Origin: Toxorhynchites rutilus septentrionalis
Taxonomy: Eukaryota > Arthropoda > Insecta > Diptera > Culicidae
Assembly: GCF_029784135.1 (NCBI RefSeq)
Contig: NC_073746.1
Coordinates: forward strand, 299,033,614 to 299,097,613
DNA length: 64,000 bases
Direction of reading: 5' to 3'
The notes under the pieces are model-generated. The model was not told the origin of the DNA. It saw only the letters and a list, made by a program, of their open reading frames with translations, and ran no database searches. How positions within the stretch are numbered: position 1 is the stretch's first letter; each line of letters opens with the position of its first letter. The translations under genes were made by a program, and so were the position numbers. Shown one piece after another: positions 58,290 to 64,000 of the stretch.

Positions 58290-59510
58290 AAAGCCAGCTT
58301 GTTTTGGCGATATTGTCCTTGCCTGAAACATTGCCCGGTAAGACTCGTAACAATTATGCTGATTAATTATCTCATGACCGTGAAGTTTGTGAGGATTCTG
58401 TAGTGAACTGATCCCAACGGGAGCTGTTTATTTTTAAGGAAGGGAAGAGAAGGGAAATAGGCAAGTAGATTTGGGGAAGTGTAGCTGGCGAAATAACATC
58501 CGAAACGAAACTTTGAGGATAATGGAGTGTCGCCATCTTCCATGTCATCTCCTCTCCTTTGATTCTCATAGGCAATTGTAGAATAACTCTTAACATACAT
58601 CGACTCACCTTGTCCAAAACATGCGCAATGCTGTACACTTTGATGAGTGGGTCAGTCCCTGGCCGTTCACTTAAGTGATGAAATTGCAATGATGAAATCA
58701 ATCCGAATTTCAAATTCAAAATTAAGCATACATTAACAAAATAAGTCATGCGTTACATGCATTTTGCTTGTGAATGACAACATCGTTATCTTGTTTAATT
58801 TTCTCCAAGTATTTTCGTTATATTCATCCGTTTCGTCTAACCCAATCTGCAATCTGCAATCCGCTCGTTCACTCTTTTTGGCGAACTAGTTCTTTCGTTC
58901 CGTAGTCCGTCAATAAATACGATTTCGAACTATATACAGGTATTATTTTATATGTATCCAATAAAAATTTAAAGAAATTTTAAAAATAAAACCATATGAT
59001 AGTGGTGTTTCACTTTATTTTGCCGATGACTGTATGTTAACTGTTACATCGAACCCTAAATTACTAAATTATGCATCGGATTTAGTTTGAATTGGACTAA
59101 TGGTGTTAAAGATTTGTTTGTTTATAATGCTGGTAACAGAACGATACAAGAATAGCTAACTTTATATTTACTACGCAGACTGAATAGAACCTACAAAGTT
59201 TAACTATTTTTGAAGATTGAAGTTTTTTGACTTATTATATCATATACTGGCAGGTCTACAGCAAGGCTAACTGGTTTTATGTCTGTGGGATTTGATACTC
59301 CGGCTACTTAATGTTCTGAATCTATAAATCACTATAACGTAAATTGTCCAGCTCAATCCTTTGTAGGGGTCAACTTTGTCTTTTTGTTGTTTCATATGTG
59401 ATTCCCTATATCTGAGTCGACGAGACAGTAGCAATTTGCGGTATTTTTTGTGGATTACGTTTTCGTCAATGAACTTTAAGGGGGGTAAGATGCGTGAATT
59501 TCACTTGATA
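58290..59510. other. A+T-rich interval with little recognised
   Basis: Overlapping minus frames at 58367-58749 have no domain. At 59010-59090 the plus strand reads SLYFADDCMLTVTSNPKLLN, reminiscent of a reverse-transcriptase YADD motif, but nothing else of a LINE is present within several hundred bases. Nothing else was noted. Confidence 0.3.
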
Positions 59511-60455
59511 GAGGAACTGGTACAAATTCGGTACCCCGTGGGTAATTTGGTACCCACCCGGATCTCCGGCGGTAATGAGCGCACTCAGGTGGTGAATAAA
59601 AAAAAGTGTTCTAGTAATGTAGTAACAAACGTCAGATGCCAAAATATCTGTGTTTTTAAAAAAAAATTCAAGTTTTGTTGTTATTGAAATCTCGAAAATT
59701 TTTCATGTGCGTCTTTTGAAAAATCATTAAAAATCGAATAGTGAGCCGATTTTAAATATTAAAGCTGATTTGGATCAAGAAATTGATGTTCTTCAACGAA
59801 TTCGAGTAAGTGTATCGAGATTTTAATCACTAATTTCATAGATTTCATTCCAAAGTGAAAATTCGGTATGCGGGTAATTTGGCACCCCAATGTAAACATA
59901 GTGTTGATGATACACTATGCTAAGTATTGCATGCCCATGCAGCAAAATTCAATTACGCCCGATTTGGGGATAAAAACCCACCCGGTCTGGCAACATTGTT
60001 TTTTTACTTTTTTAGTTAGAAATAAATCGAGATGAAATTTGTTCACTTTTTCTTGAAAAAATCGTTTTTTTGTTCCTCTTTGTATTGTAAAATTGCATGC
60101 TTTTTCGTCAAAGTTGAGTTAATTTACGTAAGATAGTGTACTTCACTTCTATTTTTTATGAAAATGTCAAAAAATACATTTTTCAGTGATTTCAGGACGA
60201 TTCGTTAAATTTGGAAAAAATAAAAAAAAATGGGGTGCCAAATTTATACCCAGGCATCTCGGGTACTCGAATTCGAGTTGTTTCACTTCTCTGCTCAAAG
60301 CTCCGAGCCAAATCAAGATTTTTGAAATCGGTTTGCGTGGAAATGCCCGCGATAGATCCCTTCATGAGCTGACGTAATATGAAGAAATTTCGAGCATTGG
60401 CCAAGAGCTAAGTCCAAAAAAACAAAATGGGGTACCGAATTTGTACCAATTCCTC
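59511..60455. mobile_element. TA MITE with GAGGAACTGGTACAAATTCG ends (945 bp)
   Basis: The left end GAGGAACTGGTACAAATTCG and the complement of the right end, GAGGAATTGGTACAAATTCG, form a ~27-bp inverted repeat continuing GGTACCCC. It is flanked by TA (59509-59510, 60456-60457). The motif GGTA.TTTGG.ACCC recurs inside at ~59545 and ~59875, and GGGGTGCCAAATTTATACCC lies at ~60232. There is no transposase. Confidence 0.88.
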
Positions 60456-60712
60456 TACTACTTAATTTTTTTCGAGAATAACTGCTTCGATATTTTAGGG
60501 ACATAGCTAGTGGTAGATTTATGATTTATATAGCCCACTCTTCTGGAAAGATCACTGCCAAAGATATCGATTTGCGCTGACTCGTAACTTCTATTGTATA
60601 GGTCTGAAACAAATAAAAAATTTTTTTAAAATAATTATATTTAGTGTAGATGATTTTTACCAAAAAACATCATTTTTTAATAATGTTTTTTTTTCTAATA
60701 ATAATTTTCTCT

Positions 60713-60890
60713 TTTTGACGTAGGATTACGTCTTTCGGGAACATATTGGGGTACAAATTGAAAATCGAAAATCGAGTACATCGTGAAAATTGTCCAATTT
60801 CAAACACTTATTGCTCAGTCATTTCCTATCCGAACGGAAATACCCACTTCTGATTTGGTCGAAATTGACGACATAAAGTGGAGGGAAGAA
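60713..60890 (+). repeat. Fragment of repeat R
   Basis: Near-identical to 41357-41465 (GACGTAGGATTACGTCTTTC; ACATTGTGAAAATTGTCC-type core), followed by CCGAACGGAAATACCCACTT and TGGTCGAAATTGACGACA, which matches 41590-41640 with the intervening sequence deleted. Confidence 0.75.
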
Positions 60891-61094
60891 TATTGAACTC
60901 TTTTTGTATTGCTTTCTCTTTTTGTTCTCTTTCAGTTACTGGATGCACAAACACTGAGAGAGAGTGAAATTTTTCCTCTCGCGAGCAATAAACCTCTACG
61001 CTTCGTATATTATGAACCTGTCCATATTCCCCCTCCACTACATATCCATTATACCCGCACCGATAAAAATGTTCTACTTTTCGGCTTTTTTTTC

Positions 61095-62265
61095 CCAAAT
61101 ATATATTTTTATCAAGGCTCATATGGCGTTAGCCTGACGGGGCCGGAGTTCAATATTTTGACAGTTTTTCTTATTATCTATGTTAGTAATATGTAACCGA
61201 TTACTCGCGGTTGGCTCGAGGTTAGTATTACAAGTGTTTTCGTAATTCGGATGTTGCTGTCTCCAATGCTCTGTACGTGTGCCTGACACGGGATACTTCC
61301 TATTGGGATGCAGCTGACCATTAATCAGCAACGCCCCCCTAGTATGTACCCCATATCTAGCGTGGTGCGTCTTCTCGACTCGAGGAATCCAGGATAGAAT
61401 GGTCACTAGCCGGCGCAATCATCAGCTCGTGTAGAGTTGTCATGAGCGGTACAACCTTTGGCTCTTGTTGAATCATCAGTGGACTGCACAACCTTTGGCC
61501 CGTGTATCTGTAAAGAGTGTGTGTATGTATTGCCGCGACTAAGTAAAAGTTTATAGATCGGATAGGAGGGATATGAAACAGGGACACAACGAAGGAAACA
61601 TCATTAAACGTTGACATCGGCGTTTCTGAGGAACAGGTATAGATGAAGCAGAAGATCAGGGTCACGGCTACCTAAGATATCCCGGACGGGGATATCCGAT
61701 TGTCTGCCTTTTGCTCTCAGTGCTCTAGAGAGCTGAGAGCGAGCAGCATGGAACCGGATACACGACCAGACAACATGCTCGATGTCGTGGTAGCCATCGC
61801 CACAATCACAAAGATTGTTTGCTGCGAGCCCAATGCGATAGAGATGCGCGTTTAGGTTGTAGTGATTGGACATGAGCCGAGATATCACGCGAATGAAATC
61901 ACGACCTACATTCAATCTCTTAAACCAAGCACTCGTCGAAACCTTAGGGATAATCGTGTGTAACCAACGACCGAACTCATCTTCACTCCACATGCGCTGC
62001 CAACTAACGAGTGTGTCTTGACGAGGAATGTGAAAAAATTCATTATAGGCAATTTGCCTTTCAAAAAGTGTACCTTCTGAAGCGCCCACCTTAGCTAGCG
62101 AGTTCGCTTTCTCATTCCCCGGAATCGAACAATGAGAGGGAACCCATGCTAAGGTAATCTTGAATAATTTTTCGACCAAAACACTCAATAGATGTCTTAT
62201 TCTAGTTAGGAAATAAGATGAGCGTTTATCAACTTTCATTGAGCGGATTGCCTCTATCAAGGATG
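61095..62265 (-). mobile_element. 5'-truncated I-clade LINE
   Basis: Retains only the last ~220 codons of ORF2 and a ~500-bp 3' UTR. The UTR shares CCGATTACTCGCGGT..GCTCGAG (61197-61217) and the pattern around GGCTCA..GCCGGAGTTC with the UTR of the element at 5819. The 3' end is an A/T-rich tail near 61095. The 5' edge falls within the RNase H domain at ~62265. Protein divergence from the copy at 5819-11445 shows a related but separate family. Confidence 0.85.
61604..62265 (-). pseudogene. I-clade ORF2 C-terminus: RNase H end and Cys/His segment
   Basis: Minus strand: SLIEAIRSMKVDKRSSYFL, ALAWVPSHCSIPGNEK-type RNase H motif (seen as WVPSHCSIPGNEKANSLAKV), WQRMWSEDEFGRWLHTIIPK, RLMSNHYNLNAHLYRIGL and CDCGDGYHDIEHVVWSC, closing with LLLHLYLFLRNADVNV. 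It aligns end to end with residues 235-451 of the final frame of the complete element. The open frame is uninterrupted in this part but begins in flanking sequence (MRLIVNHIM..), so no functional product is expected. Confidence 0.85.
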
Positions 62266-62269
62266 GAAA

Positions 62270-63139
62270 ACAAGGGAGCATGATGTGATTTACGATTAAT
62301 CGCAAACTGCACAGATCGTAATCTGTGCAAACTGCGACTAACTATTAATCCTCACCCATCATAACCAAATGATTTTCTCTTGGTTATGAAACATCAGAAT
62401 AATAGCAAAAACAATATTACGATCATAAGGTGTTGGACAGGTTATTCCAGACGACATTGGAATATATTCCATTTGATCATCTTTAGAAAGGTTAATGACC
62501 TTCAAAGGATAAATTTATCTTGGGCACATTGAATTGATGTTCATGACTTCCAGTCGGACGTTTATTCGCTCTGATAATAATTGTGTGGTCCTCACAAAGC
62601 ATATATTCCAATGCCGTCAGTTCACTGAAATTATTCGCATACCGTTTGATGATAAGGTAGGATGTTGATAATCATTTGCTGCGATACCTATTGTTTCAAC
62701 AGTATTCATTCGACAATATGAAGACTGAATACCTGAAATTAACCAGATTCAACCATGCAAATCTGCGGTCAAAGCAGTATGTACACTTGAGAGATGCAAC
62801 AAGTTTGAAGGGATATAAAAAAACATTAGTCGTTCGATAAATCTACTGCCACATATGTCGGAAGTCCACGATACATTAATATCATACGTCCATACTATTT
62901 CATTACATTTATTCGCAACGAAGAACGTAACCACACAGAATTGAATTAATCAAATATGTGATCCGTTTTATCTACAAAATAAAAAAGGGTGTGAAATTCA
63001 ATCGAATTCGAAAGGTGTTTCGTGAAGTCACTAATTGAATTACTGTTGGAAAAATTATTTAGAGAGAAATGTGAATGTTCAGAATTATTGGAATCTAAAA
63101 ACGATTTTGGGCGGGATGAGATTCGCCCAAATCTGCTGG
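62270..63139. other. A+T-rich interval containing repeat S copy 2
   Basis: CGCATACCGTTTGATGATAA and GTTGATAATCATTTGCTGCG at 62636-62685 match 33095-33145. The rest has no recognisable element; the 90-codon minus frame at 62946-63218 is Ser/Phe-rich and has no domain. Confidence 0.45.
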
Positions 63140-63141
63140 TA

Positions 63142-63587
63142 CAGGTAAACTTCGATATAACGTACATTTCACTTTCAAAATTGTACGTTGTATCGAATTG
63201 TACGTTATATCGAAGCATAATAAAGTACTCACAAACGTAGTCATTATTGTGTTGCTGTTTTAGTAAAGTTAATGAATAACTTCAATCAGAAGACGAAGCC
63301 AGCCTTTCTCATGATGTTTCCCTTCTTACTGTTGATTAAATCTTGATTCATTTAGAATCCGGAATCACAAAACCAGCTGTATTTCGGGATTGATTGAAGG
63401 TACAAAACATGTTTTAGCATCACAATACAGATAATTCATTGTTCTTTCAGAAAAAAAATATTGAACAAAATTTTCCTTTATACTTTGGAAATGTGTACGT
63501 TATATCGAGGTAAAATGTACGTTATATCGAGTGACGTTATATCGAGGGTACGTTATAACGAGGGTACGTTATATCGAAGTTTCCCTG
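63142..63587. mobile_element. Tigger-like MITE, copy 2 (446 bp), inverse to copy 1
   Basis: The ends CAGGTAAACTTCGATATAAC and complement CAGGGAAACTTCGATATAAC are flanked by TA (63140-63141, 63588-63589). The interior is colinear with the complement of 53487-53916, including TGATTGATTCAT.TAGAATCCGGA-type sequence at ~63340. It keeps four tandem CGTTATATCGAG.G motifs at the right end. Confidence 0.93.
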
Positions 63588-63589
63588 TA

Positions 63590-64000
63590 ATAAAATTAAT
63601 CAATTGCATCCATTACCCGTCTGCTGTTTATCGGGCGGGAGACGACAGCAAAATAAAATCGACACGAGACTGAGTCAGCCACTCACTGCGGACAGTGCAA
63701 TAGAGAATTAAAAATCCCTCGATGAGTGTCGTAGGATTTCAGTTGATCGTCTCTTGTTACACTTTCCGATCAAGAACTCATCATCCGCTCTATGGAATGG
63801 GATTAATCGTTTGTGGCTTGCACTCACGATAAAACTTGAGTAGTAGAAGTAATGCTTCGAGAGTGCAAGCAGTGGGGATTCCGCTCTCATATTGCTTTGA
63901 TCTTGGTAGCTCACCGTTCCAAGTATTCTCTCTGTGTACATATGAAGAATAAAAGAGCCTCGCCTGCTGGGTGTGATTTAAAAACATCCGACTAGAGGGA
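63590..64000. other. Right edge, nothing recognised
   Basis: No repeat shared with the window and no domain in the short overlapping minus frames at 63708-63987. Confidence 0.35.

Noticed and set aside
58740..58945. Possible LTR end (AATAAA near 58912)
   Set aside because: No TG..CA boundary, duplication or second copy could be shown.
59010..59090. Reverse-transcriptase YADD motif fragment
   Set aside because: Only ~25 codons resemble it, and no other LINE motif lies nearby; too weak to annotate as a gene.
1..64000. Endogenous viral elements, rRNA, CRISPR arrays or bacterial features
   Set aside because: No recognisable viral protein motifs, no rRNA signature and no spaced short-repeat array; the two unrecognised frames (28150-28461, 57778-58130) are the only coding remnants left unassigned.

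Overview
The window looks like culicine mosquito genomic DNA, most likely Aedes or a close relative. This rests on A+T-rich sequence, an I-clade retrotransposon resembling the mosquito MosquI family, a tRNA-derived SINE with a GAAGAAG tail of a type I associate with Aedes and Culex, and very dense nested insertions. I found no intact host gene and no rRNA, tRNA or CRISPR. Almost everything recognisable is mobile DNA, most of it broken. The window is probably intergenic or lies inside a very large intron.

Layout. 0-5 kb: low-repeat sequence, a 44-bp SINE stub with a 14-bp target duplication, CCGCACA-rich simple sequence, a 185-bp direct repeat and a small dispersed repeat. 5.2-13.3 kb: a foldback-like repeat (U) split by a nearly full-length I-clade element (5819-11445, minus strand, 11-bp duplication GCGTTTGACAT) and by a SINE (11511-11783, duplication AAATCGCGAT). 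13.3-14.4 kb: foldback V, whose loop holds a possible internal exon. 15.07-18.15 kb: a 3.1-kb TA-flanked element (X) with internal tandem repeats and a nested, internally deleted pogo/Tigger-like transposon (16222-17456). 20.15-21.03 kb: a TA-flanked MITE-like element. 23.05-26.5 kb: a CR1/L2-like LINE with ORF1 tail and ORF2, 5'-truncated. 29.1-30.1 kb: a second, more decayed LINE of that type. 30.1-32.8 kb: a dispersed repeat with a tandem core, next to a Tc1/mariner-superfamily transposon (31499-32793). 33.4-37.4 kb: two copies of one TA MITE flanking Tigger transposase remnants and a second copy of repeat Y, which itself holds a hAT-like MITE. 39.8-43.6 kb: an L1-like LINE broken by a 1.5-kb insertion and a 167-bp MITE. 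44.0-48.9 kb and 52.7-57.6 kb: two related long inverted-repeat (foldback) complexes, W and Z. Z lies inside a decayed piggyBac and itself carries a Tigger-like MITE and a possible solo LTR. 59.5-63.6 kb: further MITEs and a 5'-truncated I-clade LINE.

Four stretches (about 1-1.4, 21.1-23.0, 37.4-39.6 and 49.3-51.6 kb) lack recognisable repeats and look richer in G+C. They are the best places to look for host exons or regulatory DNA, but I could not define a gene in any of them.

The elements do not form a pathway. What can be read is an order of insertion: piggyBac before foldback Z before the Tigger MITE and LTR; repeat Y before the pogo element in one copy and before the hAT MITE in the other; L1 before the R insertion before a SINE. 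In several cases a related copy elsewhere in the window supplies the uninterrupted site. All element names are by recognition of motifs, with no database search.
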